Below, one piece after another: positions 1 through 7,508 of a stretch of 16,526 bases of DNA. The translations under genes and the position numbers were made by a program. Below the pieces are notes generated by a model. It made no database searches and was not told the DNA's origin. It was given only the letters and a program-made list of their open reading frames with translations. Position 1 is the first letter of the stretch, and each line of letters starts with the position of its first letter. The DNA is from Dysgonamonadaceae bacterium (GTDB taxonomy: Bacteria; Bacteroidota; Bacteroidia; Bacteroidales; Azobacteroidaceae): contig JAITAH010000154.1 in the NCBI GenBank assembly GCA_031284225.1, positions 1 to 16,526 on the forward strand, in the 5' to 3' direction.

Positions 1-778
1 CCGTATTCAACGCTTGCGTAACCACATCGTTGGAAGGTATCAGCATAGTGGCAGTTAGCGATTCCGACATGATATCGAATCCTTTGGCCGCAAAATAGGG
101 ATTGGTAACGGTAAATACCGAGTCATACACGGTACTGCCCGTATTATCCACGCCGATGGGAATACTTGCCGCTTTGTTGAATGTGTTTTCGTTGCGGGAA
201 AGTATCATTTCGCGGAAAATGGAATAATCGTCTTCGAGTCCCGAAATGATTTCGTACAGCGATTTTGGAGAATCGATATAGGAATCAAGTTCGTAAACAT
301 AGGCGTTTTTTGTTTGCGTTATGCGAACCACTTTCCTGTCGTTGAAAGCGATGTCGTATTCCTTATCCATATTCTTGACTTTCGATACGTTGAGATATTT
401 GCCGTTCCACATCATCACGCGCAATCCGTCGGACAAATTTGCCGGAGATATGGCTACGTCCGATATATGCGATTTGGCCAAATAAGGCATGTCGTCGGCA
501 TAAACGGTTTCCGTGCCGTTTCCAATCACGAGGATAGTAAACAGTTGGTCTTTTTCATTCATTTCCCTGATGACTCCCGTTTCTTCAAACAGCTTGTACA
601 TCGAACTGAGCGATTGCTCCGATTTCAGATAATCCACTGCGGAGAGGTTTACAATCGTTACATTATCGTTGTTCACAACCTGTTCCTCCTGTGCATAATG
701 GGAATCCCATTCATTGGAGCAGGCATAAAGGCCGCCTGCAACAATTATAGCTGATAATATAAATTTTATTGTTTTCAT
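1..778 (-). CDS. FAS1-type (fasciclin) surface lipoprotein, 3' end cut by window edge
   Basis: The reading frame is open from the ATG at 778 to the window edge, giving 259 complete codons with no stop. The N-terminus is a lipoprotein signal peptide (MKTIKFILSA, then a hydrophobic run) with lipobox LYAC and Cys20. It is followed by SNEWDSHY, which resembles the start of the mature fasciclin lipoprotein encoded at 7509-9704 (EDRMDEHY) and fits Bacteroidota surface export. The first FAS1-like module is degenerate: where the core motif should be it reads LFTILVIGN (about residue 78), without the usual proline. A better motif, MLIPSNDVV, occurs at about residues 245-253, so a second module begins just before the edge. 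This is the last visible gene of the leftward train. It starts 90 nt after the previous stop, and that gap is filled by the repeated element. Function is unknown; glycan binding or adhesion is inferred from family and context. An in-frame upstream ATG at 850 exists but would bury the signal peptide. Confidence 0.85.
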   Translation of the reverse strand, partial: MKTIKFILSAIIVAGGLYACSNEWDSHYAQEEQVVNNDNVTIVNLSAVDYLKSEQSLSSMYKLFEETGVIREMNEKDQLFTILVIGNGTETVYADDMPYLAKSHISDVAISPANLSDGLRVMMWNGKYLNVSKVKNMDKEYDIAFNDRKVVRITQTKNAYVYELDSYIDSPKSLYEIISGLEDDYSIFREMILSRNENTFNKAASIPIGVDNTGSTVYDSVFTVTNPYFAAKGFDIMSESLTATMLIPSNDVVTQALNT

Positions 779-852
779 ACGTAAATAATTTATTCTTTTA
801 TGATTTGTATGGAACTTGGATGATTTAATAAAAATCGTGCATCGTTTCATGC
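776..852 (-). repeat. Intergenic element, copy A (short form)
   Basis: This is one of three related sequences that fill the long gaps of the leftward train. It begins at the start codon of the downstream gene (CATACGTAAATAATTT on the plus strand) and ends with CGTTTCATGC. It shares the start-proximal block, a GTATGGAAC block (807-815), ACTTGGATGATTT (814-826), AAAAATCG and CGTTTCAT with the other copies. It lacks about 24 bp present in copies B and C. Read on the minus strand, GATTT/AAATC can form a 5-bp stem with a 5-nt loop. The outer arms (844-852 with 807-815) pair at only 7 of 9 positions. The role is unknown: it may be a 5' leader RNA structure, a processing site or a small dispersed repeat. 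Confidence 0.7.
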
Positions 853-868
853 AAGTATTTATTATTCG

Positions 869-2578
869 TTAATTAATAATCGGTTCAAATAACAAGTAAT
901 CCAATTGGATACGGAATTTAGACTGCGAGCTTGCAGTAGGATCCATGACCACTATTTTAAACGTGTGCGAGGCTGTTTTTTCAAATTCCAGTTCGTCGTA
1001 TAACACAACGTTATACAAGTCCAGAGTATTTGCGGAAACAGTCGTATAAGGCGAAGCGGTTATTTTGTTTTCGCCGTCGAAAGAGAATTGCATTTGTCCG
1101 CCGTTGCTGCCGCTGGTTTGCGTCCGGATAAAATCCATGGTTGTCGCGTAGCAGAAATAAAGGGTTGCTTTATATTTGCCTTTGATGAGCGCCGGAGTTT
1201 GCATTGAAATAGAACCCATATAACCGATATTGAGAATCAGCTGATCTTTATTCAAACATTTCGTCCAGTTGCTGCTTGCTTTCACCGTAAAATAATCGAC
1301 ATAATTGTACGATTCGAGCGTAGCGGGGCCGGTGGGGCCTATTTCTACGGTATAACACGGCAAGCTGGTAATTTCCGTACGGTATTCGGTACTTGACGTT
1401 TCAGTCTGATAAGTCTGTCCCTCTGTTCCGTTCGACTTGATGTAAGAGGCAATTTCAGGATAATTGCAGAAATCGAAATAAACGATAACGGGAATTTCCG
1501 ATTCCCAGATAGGCAAATAGCCGTCTATCCGGTGCAAGACGCCGTTTTTTGCCTGCACATCGGAAACATCCTCTACAAACTGCGCCACGATTTCGCTGCC
1601 GCCGGCATAGTTGATATAAATCAGATTGTCGTCTTCCTGCGAAATTTCCATAACGGCGTCGGCCATAGTTCCCCACAACCGTTTTTTTCCGCCGTTTTCA
1701 AATTTGTATAAATCATAAATGGAATAATTGCCTTTAATGATATGGTAGGCTACATAACGGAAGAGTTCGTTTTCCGGATTATGGTAATCGTTGTCAGCGC
1801 CCAGTTTGGCAACCAGATCGGTTAGGGATGCAATACCCGCATTCCGGAAAACTTCGTCTGAAACAGCCAAGACCGTATAATCCCGTTTCCGTGTCAAGGT
1901 ACTGCCGTTGGGCTGTTTAATTACATCGTAAATGATATTCAGGCTGTCGCCCCAGGCCGTAACGTCGAGAGCTTCCTTGAATATCCCGTAAGCGCCGGCT
2001 TCGCTGATGCGTTCGTAAGCCGTTTCTATCAGGGGACTTAATACGGCGTTCAGTACATAAACAAAACCGTTTGAAACTTGTATGGCCGTTTCCGTCACCC
2101 TTGCTTCCTTGTTGATATAAATAGAGTTAAATCCTCCGCCTTCGGAAGAATTTTCATCAAAAGTTACCGTCAGGTAATCGTCCGAAAGGGTTCGTTTGTC
2201 TAATTTTCCGCCCGCGATAAATTCATCCAAAGAGATAGAGTCGCCGATAATGTGATAGCAAGCCAGATTGTAGGCATATTCTTTTCCGAGTTCCTCAATG
2301 GAACTAACGCCTTTCCGTTTGTAAAACGCCAATACGGCTTCGTTATCAGGAACAAATACGGTAAACGACTGGGTTGCCTGATTCACAGCGTTGAACAAAT
2401 CCGCGAATTTCAATAGAGCTATCCATTCCGAAAAATCGTCTGTCCTCGTTTCCAAATAAGTGGAAACCGGATTCACGTCGTATATCTGGTAGGTGGAATT
2501 GGCGTAGGGATCGTTGCACGACCACACCGCAACCAGCGATACCAAAACCGGCAAAATTAATTTTTTCATGTATTTCAT
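869..2578 (-). CDS. Fasciclin-domain lipoprotein with C-terminal beta-rich domain
   Basis: The product has 569 residues. The signal peptide ends in a lipobox-like VWSC with Cys21, followed by NDPY. Trp next to the cysteine is unusual for a lipobox. Two FAS1 modules are visible: the first has the core motif FTVFVPDNEAV (about residues 72-82), and the second has YTVLAVSDEVF (about 233). Each is followed by the helical and 'YHII' segments typical of FAS1. From about residue 365 to the end the chain changes character, with alternating hydrophobic strands, many Ser/Thr/Tyr residues and a closing segment FRIQLDYLLFEPI. That ending recalls the last strand of jelly-roll carbohydrate-binding modules, but the resemblance is by eye only. 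The gene starts 11 nt after the SusD-like gene stops, so the two are surely co-transcribed. An alternative ATG at 2569 would give MKKLILP and a more usual spacing from the AAGAGGA upstream. Glycan binding at the surface is inferred. Confidence 0.88.
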   Translation of the reverse strand: MKYMKKLILPVLVSLVAVWSCNDPYANSTYQIYDVNPVSTYLETRTDDFSEWIALLKFADLFNAVNQATQSFTVFVPDNEAVLAFYKRKGVSSIEELGKEYAYNLACYHIIGDSISLDEFIAGGKLDKRTLSDDYLTVTFDENSSEGGGFNSIYINKEARVTETAIQVSNGFVYVLNAVLSPLIETAYERISEAGAYGIFKEALDVTAWGDSLNIIYDVIKQPNGSTLTRKRDYTVLAVSDEVFRNAGIASLTDLVAKLGADNDYHNPENELFRYVAYHIIKGNYSIYDLYKFENGGKKRLWGTMADAVMEISQEDDNLIYINYAGGSEIVAQFVEDVSDVQAKNGVLHRIDGYLPIWESEIPVIVYFDFCNYPEIASYIKSNGTEGQTYQTETSSTEYRTEITSLPCYTVEIGPTGPATLESYNYVDYFTVKASSNWTKCLNKDQLILNIGYMGSISMQTPALIKGKYKATLYFCYATTMDFIRTQTSGSNGGQMQFSFDGENKITASPYTTVSANTLDLYNVVLYDELEFEKTASHTFKIVVMDPTASSQSKFRIQLDYLLFEPIIN

Positions 2579-2580
2579 GA

Positions 2581-2587
2581 TCCTCTT
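2581..2587 (-). promoter_or_regulatory. Shine-Dalgarno-like AAGAGGA that bears on the start of the downstream gene
   Basis: The minus strand reads AAGAGGA in the 11-nt gap between the SusD-like gene and the fasciclin lipoprotein gene. It lies 2 nt from the ATG at 2578 and 11 nt from the in-frame ATG at 2569. Neither spacing is ideal, but the second is closer to a workable ribosome site. The second start also gives the MKK opening seen in the other lipoproteins of this train. Bacteroidota rely weakly on such sites, so this does not settle the start. Confidence 0.4.
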
Positions 2588-2589
2588 AT

Positions 2590-4125
2590 TTATTTATTTG
2601 TAACTTGATAATAAGAATTCTGTACCAATAAGTCATTTACTTCAATTTCCGATTGGGAAATAGGTAAATACCAAGCATATTCATTCTTCAGTACCGAACG
2701 GAGCCAAGTGTCGTTTGCTGAAGAATTATTGTCCGTAATCATTTCGATAAATTTCGACTTGTATTTATAATTTCGACTTTTTCCGAAACGCAGCAGGTCG
2801 TACCAGCGTTTTCCTTCGCCGGCCAGTTCGATATCACGCTCATTCAGCAGGACTTCCAGCATAGCCAATTCGTCCGTTTCTTCCAGGCTGACGTCTAAAT
2901 CGTTCAGATAGGAACGGTTGCGTATCTTGTTCATGATTTCCAAGGCTTCCGGCCATGAAGATTGTCCTTTCCAAATCAGGGCTTCCGCTTTCATCAGCAT
3001 AACGTCGGCCATGCGATAGATAATGTAATTGGCGTCGGAACTTGTTCTCGCCGCCGTAAGCATCCCTATCCCCTGCCCCTGGTATTTCCATATACAGTGG
3101 ATTTCCGATCCTTCGGCGGGAATTGCATAAGCGCCCCACAACGTTCGGATAGGCGTTTTTCCTTCCTGTATAACTTCGCGCGTTTCAGCTTCCAAACGCT
3201 CAATCATGGCGGGCGAATACTGATATTGGGCGTCGGTAGCTACCGTAAAATAATTGGACGGGCTTCCCTTGGTTGTTCCGTAAGTAGCATTATCCCAATT
3301 AAATTCAAAGATCGATTCGTTGCTGTTTCCCGGATAAAAAATGGTGAACCACTGTTCGGGAATCAGCATGAACACAGGCCGCCAGGTGGCTGTTGCATTT
3401 ATCAGCAAATCGGCGTAAATGATACTGTTGTCGTAATCTTCCGACCACAGGCAAACATCGGCCATTAATGCGTAAAACGCCCATTTGCTAACTCTCCCTT
3501 TGTTTGCGCCTATCCATGCGTCATCGTCGTAAAATTCTTTGGCGGCATTTGAATCCAGCGCCGTTTTAATATCCGCTTTAATTTGCGCAATGATGGTTTC
3601 TTCCGTTGATTTGGCTATTTTATACGGCGCGGAATCATCAACATAAGGTTCGATAACCAAAGGAACTTCCTTAAAGTTGCGAACCAGATAGAAATACATT
3701 AGCGCCCGCATGAAATAAGCTTCCGTCTGGTGCGATTTCATAGCCGCTTCCGAATAGGTTTCATCTATTGCCTGTACTGCCGGCGCATATTTGATTACAG
3801 AATTAGCCATATTGATTACCTGATAAAACACATTCCATTTGCAAAGCGAAGAAGATGCGGTTAACTGGAAATTCTGTATTTTCATATTTTCCAGCGTGCG
3901 GGAATCCAAAATGGAAGCTCCGCGCAGTTCGCCCCATTCTATCAGTTGCGGCGTTGTGGCGCACATATAGTAATAGCCGGAAGCAAGCATGGCTTCCACG
4001 TCTTCTTTCGCTTTCCAGTAATCGGCTGTCACCTGTTCGTTTTTTGGCAATATATCGAGCCATTCATTGCATCCGCTTATCAAGAGGCAGCTGGCAAATA
4101 TACATATATAAACTATTTTTTTCAT
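2590..4125 (-). CDS. SusD/RagB-family outer-membrane glycan-binding lipoprotein
   Basis: The protein has 511 residues when started at the ATG at 4125. It opens with MKKIVYICIFASCLLISGC, a clear lipoprotein signal with lipobox ISGC and Cys19. The mature start NEWLDILPKNEQVTADYW is the classic SusD opening. The helical TPR-like body includes AYFMRALMYFYLVRNFKEVPL, and the C-terminal SusD region contains LNERDIELAGEGKRWYDLLRFGK and YLPISQSEIEVN. SusD proteins form the lid on the SusC porin and hold the glycan at the cell surface. The gene lies 105 nt after the SusC stop and that gap holds repeat copy B; SusC-SusD gaps are usually shorter. The reading frame stays open for 32 codons upstream to an ATG at 4221, but that would put a charged stretch ahead of the signal peptide, so the inner start is preferred. 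The specific ligand cannot be read from sequence; pectin is inferred from the neighbouring lyase. Confidence 0.95.
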   Translation of the reverse strand: MKKIVYICIFASCLLISGCNEWLDILPKNEQVTADYWKAKEDVEAMLASGYYYMCATTPQLIEWGELRGASILDSRTLENMKIQNFQLTASSSLCKWNVFYQVINMANSVIKYAPAVQAIDETYSEAAMKSHQTEAYFMRALMYFYLVRNFKEVPLVIEPYVDDSAPYKIAKSTEETIIAQIKADIKTALDSNAAKEFYDDDAWIGANKGRVSKWAFYALMADVCLWSEDYDNSIIYADLLINATATWRPVFMLIPEQWFTIFYPGNSNESIFEFNWDNATYGTTKGSPSNYFTVATDAQYQYSPAMIERLEAETREVIQEGKTPIRTLWGAYAIPAEGSEIHCIWKYQGQGIGMLTAARTSSDANYIIYRMADVMLMKAEALIWKGQSSWPEALEIMNKIRNRSYLNDLDVSLEETDELAMLEVLLNERDIELAGEGKRWYDLLRFGKSRNYKYKSKFIEMITDNNSSANDTWLRSVLKNEYAWYLPISQSEIEVNDLLVQNSYYQVTNK

Positions 4126-4222
4126 ACGTGAATAATTTGTTTTTTTAATGGTCGTATGAAACTCGCATGATTTTTTTATCATGGACTTGGGTGATTTGAC
4201 AAAAATCAGGCTTCGTTTCATA
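4123..4222 (-). repeat. Intergenic element, copy B (long form, between susC-like and susD-like genes)
   Basis: This copy fills nearly the whole gap upstream of the SusD-like start. On the plus strand it runs from CATACGTGAATAATTT to CGTTTCATA. Complementary segments are nested. TATGAAAC (4155-4162) pairs with GTTTCATA (4215-4222). Inside this, CATGAT (4166-4171) pairs with ATCATG (4178-4183) across six T, and TGATTT (4192-4197) pairs with AAATCA (4203-4208) across five bases. Together these would make a three-way junction in the minus-strand transcript. An imperfect direct repeat (4161-4173 and 4185-4197, 10 of 13 identical) brackets the inner hairpin. The structure is drawn by eye; no folding energy was computed. 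Confidence 0.75.
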
Positions 4223-4230
4223 TTAATTCT

Positions 4231-7200
4231 TTAAAAATTTAAGTTAATACCGCCGGCAAATCGGATGGGACATGGCGTATTCGCATTGTCTTTGGCCAAA
4301 GCGGTCGCTTTGCTCGGAATGGAAACTTCCGGGTCTTGCCCCGTATATTTTGTCCATGTGAATAAATCATATCCTGTTACGAACACATTCATTTTACTGA
4401 ATCCCCATTTTCTACTGATTTTTGTGGGAACAGCATAAGTCAGCGACAGAGATTTCAGGCGCAGATAGGAAGCGTCTTCCACAAAGCGGTCGGATCCGAG
4501 GTAATTGAAACCTTCGTTGAACAGGGCGCGGGGAATATCCGTATAGTCGCCTTCGTTTCGCCAGCGACGTAATACGGCCGTACTCTGGTTGTTAGAATTA
4601 TACATCGCTTCGTTGGACATGCGCACGCTGTTGATCACTTTCTGTCCGAAACGGCCATGGAAAAATCCATTCAGCGTAAACTGCTTATATTTTACGGAAA
4701 GCCCGGCACCGCCAATAAGAATCGGCATGTAATTGCCGAGGTAAACAATGTCGTATTCATTTATTACGCCATCGTGATTGACGTCTTCATATTTGGCGTC
4801 GCCGGGAAAAACGGTAGCCGTTCCGTTCTGCATCACGATAGGATTTCCCATTACATCGTTCATGACATTCCCGTCTTTGTCGCGGGCATAAGTCGCTTCT
4901 TTGTTCTGGTAAACTCCCTGATAGCGATAGCCGTAGAACGAACCGAGCGGACGATCGGCTTCCACGCGGATGGCGTATTCGCCGTTTTTAAAGGTGTAAT
5001 TTTCCTGATTCATGTTTTCGGGCAATTCAGTAACTTCGTTGATATTGCGGCTAAAATTGACATAAGCGCCTATTCGCCAGTCTTTTTGCTGATACAAAAC
5101 AACATCGGTGCGAAATTCCCAACCTTTGTTATTCAGTTTTCCCGAATTAAAATATTTAATTGTTGCATAACCGGTTGTTGTGGGAATCTCTACGTCTTTC
5201 TGCAACAAGTCTTTTACATATTTCTGGTAATAATCGAATGTAAACCGAAGATTTCCTTTAAAAAAGCCCATGTCCAATCCTAAATTATATTCCGTAGAAG
5301 TTTCCCATTTCAGTTTGTCTAACTGCATACGGACGGGGTAAATGGCAGGCATGTCCATGTATTCGCCCAGCGAACTAAACGCTCCAAGGTAAATGGAAGC
5401 TCCATCGGGCGCTTTTCCGCTTTGTCCCCAGGATAGGCGAAGTTTGGCCTCTTCCAGCCATTCTTCGGTATTCGCCAGCCAAGGTTCGTTTTGCGCGTTC
5501 CATGAAAAACCTACGGTTGGAAAATATCCCATCCGGTTTGCCTTGCCCATGGCCGAATTGCCCTCCATCGTCAGAGAAGACTGTACAACATAGCGATTTA
5601 GTAGCGCATAGTTCAATAAAGCGATTCCCGAAACGCTACGCACTTCCGATTCGCCCGAACCGATTCCTTCCACCGAACTGCCGATGATAGGATCGGAAAG
5701 TCCCGACGAAGCATTGCCCGAAGTGGTACTCGTATAAGCCGATTTTTGCGTTTGTGAAGTTCTTATCAAAGCCGTAGCAATCAACTGGTGTTTTCGTTCG
5801 TTTCGCAAGATATATTGCAATTTATTTTCCGTTTGCAGAGCCATTTGGTCGGAAAGCGCATCGGTACTCTGGTTGGCGAATTTGTCTGTCCAAACGACTC
5901 CCGTAGCCGATTGAGGCAGGAATTTGCGGTTTTTGGTCGTCCGCATGTCGATAGATGCCCATGCCTTGTAAATTAATCCCTGTAATATTGTATAATCCAT
6001 GCGGAACGTAATTTTTCCCGTGCGCGGTATCGAATTGTTGTAACTTTCGTAAGCCATAGCCACCGGATTATAGTTCTTTTTATCGCCGCCACTGAAAGCT
6101 CCTTCAAAATCATTGGTTTGATAGGAAAAATACTGCGACGTGCGGTTACCGTTTTCATCTATCCAGTAAGGCGATTTGTTCGGCATTTTGCGGAAAGCTT
6201 CCGATCGCATGTTTCCCGCCCAGTCGGATTTTTTATCGGATTGCGAATAAGAAAAGTCTGCGCCGAAATTCAAATTATTGGAAAACTGGTAACTGATGGT
6301 CAAAGCCGTATTCAGTCGTTTCAGCGAAGTTCCGATGGTTGTTCCGTCTTCCGACAAGTAACCCAGAGAAAATCGGTAAGTTGCTTTTTCCCCGCCGCCA
6401 CTCATCGAAAAGTTGTTGTCGGTGGTAGTTGCCACTTGGCGTACTTCGTCGAGCCAGTCGGTATTTTGATTGTATTCTTTGAAATAGTTCCAGTTGGGAC
6501 TGTACCCTATTTCGGGCGTATTATACAAAAGCGTCAGATAATAATTGGACGAATTATTCATACCTATGTAGTTGGCGCTATTCCAGATAGCTTCCTGTAT
6601 CATTGCGGTGTACTGGTCGCCGTTCAGCATAGGAATGGTTCTGGGTTCGGTTTTCAGAGAGAATTTTGAGGAGAACGAAAAATTGGTTCTTCCGCTTGCT
6701 CCTTTTTTGGTTGTAATCACCAAAACGCCGTTTGAGCCTTTCGTACCCCAGATAGCTGTGGCGGATGCATCTTTTAACACTTCTACCGTTTCGATGTCGG
6801 TAGGAGCAATATTCAACAGCGCTCCCAAATCTTCATTGTTGGCTGTTGAAAAGTCAAAATCCTCATCAATATCGGTAGCATAAGGAACGCCGTCAATAAC
6901 AATCAAAGGTTCAGCCGAAGCGTTCAGTGTGCTGGTGCCACGGATGCGGATAGAACTGCGGGCGCCTGGGTCGCCACCGCCGAGAATGATATCCACGCCG
7001 CCGAGCCGTCCCTGTAAAGCCTCTTCGATAGAGCTTACCGGCGCTACTTCCACTATTTCGTCTATTTTTAGTTTTTGGGTTGCCGTTACCGCCTCCTGGT
7101 GGCTAATACCCATGTCGTTCCGTTCGATTCGCCGTGTGCTGATAACAACTTCCGAAAGTTCCCTGTCGCTTGCTTCCATCCTTACGTCCACTGTTTTCTG

Positions 7201-7491
7201 GCCGGTATATTGGATTTTTTTGGTTTTCATGCCCACATACGAGTAAACCAGAGTTAAATCTTTCTCATCGGCAGGTATTGGTAATTTGTAATTACCGTCC
7301 ACATCGGAAACCGTACCGCCGAGCGAGCGATTTTGGGCGTTTACGACGCTGATATTCACCCCGATAACCGCTTCTACCTGTTTGTTTACCAATTCGGTAA
7401 CCCGGCCTGACACTATTTGCGCCTGCGCAAACATTTCATTTGCTCCCAACAGAAGCAATGACATTATTATATATCTAACTATTTTCATCAT
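4231..7491 (-). CDS. SusC/RagA-family TonB-dependent outer-membrane transporter
   Basis: The product has 1086 residues, a normal size for SusC. The signal peptide (MMKIVRYIIMSLLLLGANEM) ends near FAQAQ. Residues about 28-110 form a carboxypeptidase-regulatory-like domain (VSGRVTELVNKQVEAVIGVN, then GTVSDVDGNYKL). It is followed by the LSEVVIS linker that serves as TonB-box region in this family. The plug contains GARSSIRIRGTSTL and EPLIVIDGVPY (about 176-205) and ETVEVLKDASATAIWGTKG. The rest is a beta-barrel rich in aromatic strand ends and closes with AGGINLNF, a C-terminal aromatic residue as expected for barrel insertion. The role is active import of oligosaccharides across the outer membrane with its SusD partner, powered by TonB. 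No separate STN domain is seen, which fits regulation by the neighbouring hybrid sensor rather than by an anti-sigma partner. Two adjacent ATG codons (7491 and 7488) are possible starts. It begins 17 nt after the upstream fasciclin gene ends. Confidence 0.96.
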   Translation of the reverse strand: MMKIVRYIIMSLLLLGANEMFAQAQIVSGRVTELVNKQVEAVIGVNISVVNAQNRSLGGTVSDVDGNYKLPIPADEKDLTLVYSYVGMKTKKIQYTGQKTVDVRMEASDRELSEVVISTRRIERNDMGISHQEAVTATQKLKIDEIVEVAPVSSIEEALQGRLGGVDIILGGGDPGARSSIRIRGTSTLNASAEPLIVIDGVPYATDIDEDFDFSTANNEDLGALLNIAPTDIETVEVLKDASATAIWGTKGSNGVLVITTKKGASGRTNFSFSSKFSLKTEPRTIPMLNGDQYTAMIQEAIWNSANYIGMNNSSNYYLTLLYNTPEIGYSPNWNYFKEYNQNTDWLDEVRQVATTTDNNFSMSGGGEKATYRFSLGYLSEDGTTIGTSLKRLNTALTISYQFSNNLNFGADFSYSQSDKKSDWAGNMRSEAFRKMPNKSPYWIDENGNRTSQYFSYQTNDFEGAFSGGDKKNYNPVAMAYESYNNSIPRTGKITFRMDYTILQGLIYKAWASIDMRTTKNRKFLPQSATGVVWTDKFANQSTDALSDQMALQTENKLQYILRNERKHQLIATALIRTSQTQKSAYTSTTSGNASSGLSDPIIGSSVEGIGSGESEVRSVSGIALLNYALLNRYVVQSSLTMEGNSAMGKANRMGYFPTVGFSWNAQNEPWLANTEEWLEEAKLRLSWGQSGKAPDGASIYLGAFSSLGEYMDMPAIYPVRMQLDKLKWETSTEYNLGLDMGFFKGNLRFTFDYYQKYVKDLLQKDVEIPTTTGYATIKYFNSGKLNNKGWEFRTDVVLYQQKDWRIGAYVNFSRNINEVTELPENMNQENYTFKNGEYAIRVEADRPLGSFYGYRYQGVYQNKEATYARDKDGNVMNDVMGNPIVMQNGTATVFPGDAKYEDVNHDGVINEYDIVYLGNYMPILIGGAGLSVKYKQFTLNGFFHGRFGQKVINSVRMSNEAMYNSNNQSTAVLRRWRNEGDYTDIPRALFNEGFNYLGSDRFVEDASYLRLKSLSLTYAVPTKISRKWGFSKMNVFVTGYDLFTWTKYTGQDPEVSIPSKATALAKDNANTPCPIRFAGGINLNF

Positions 7492-7508
7492 CTTTTATAT
7501 TCGCTTTT

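Noticed and set aside
4126..4221. 32-codon N-terminal extension of the SusD-like protein
   Set aside because: It would place charged residues before a perfect lipoprotein signal peptide, and it coincides with the repeated intergenic element, whose copy C breaks the frame.
4657..5283. 208-codon plus-strand open frame opposite the SusC-like gene
   Set aside because: It lies fully inside the transporter barrel, which is conserved in the other strand; the apparent protein is low-quality hydrophobic sequence.
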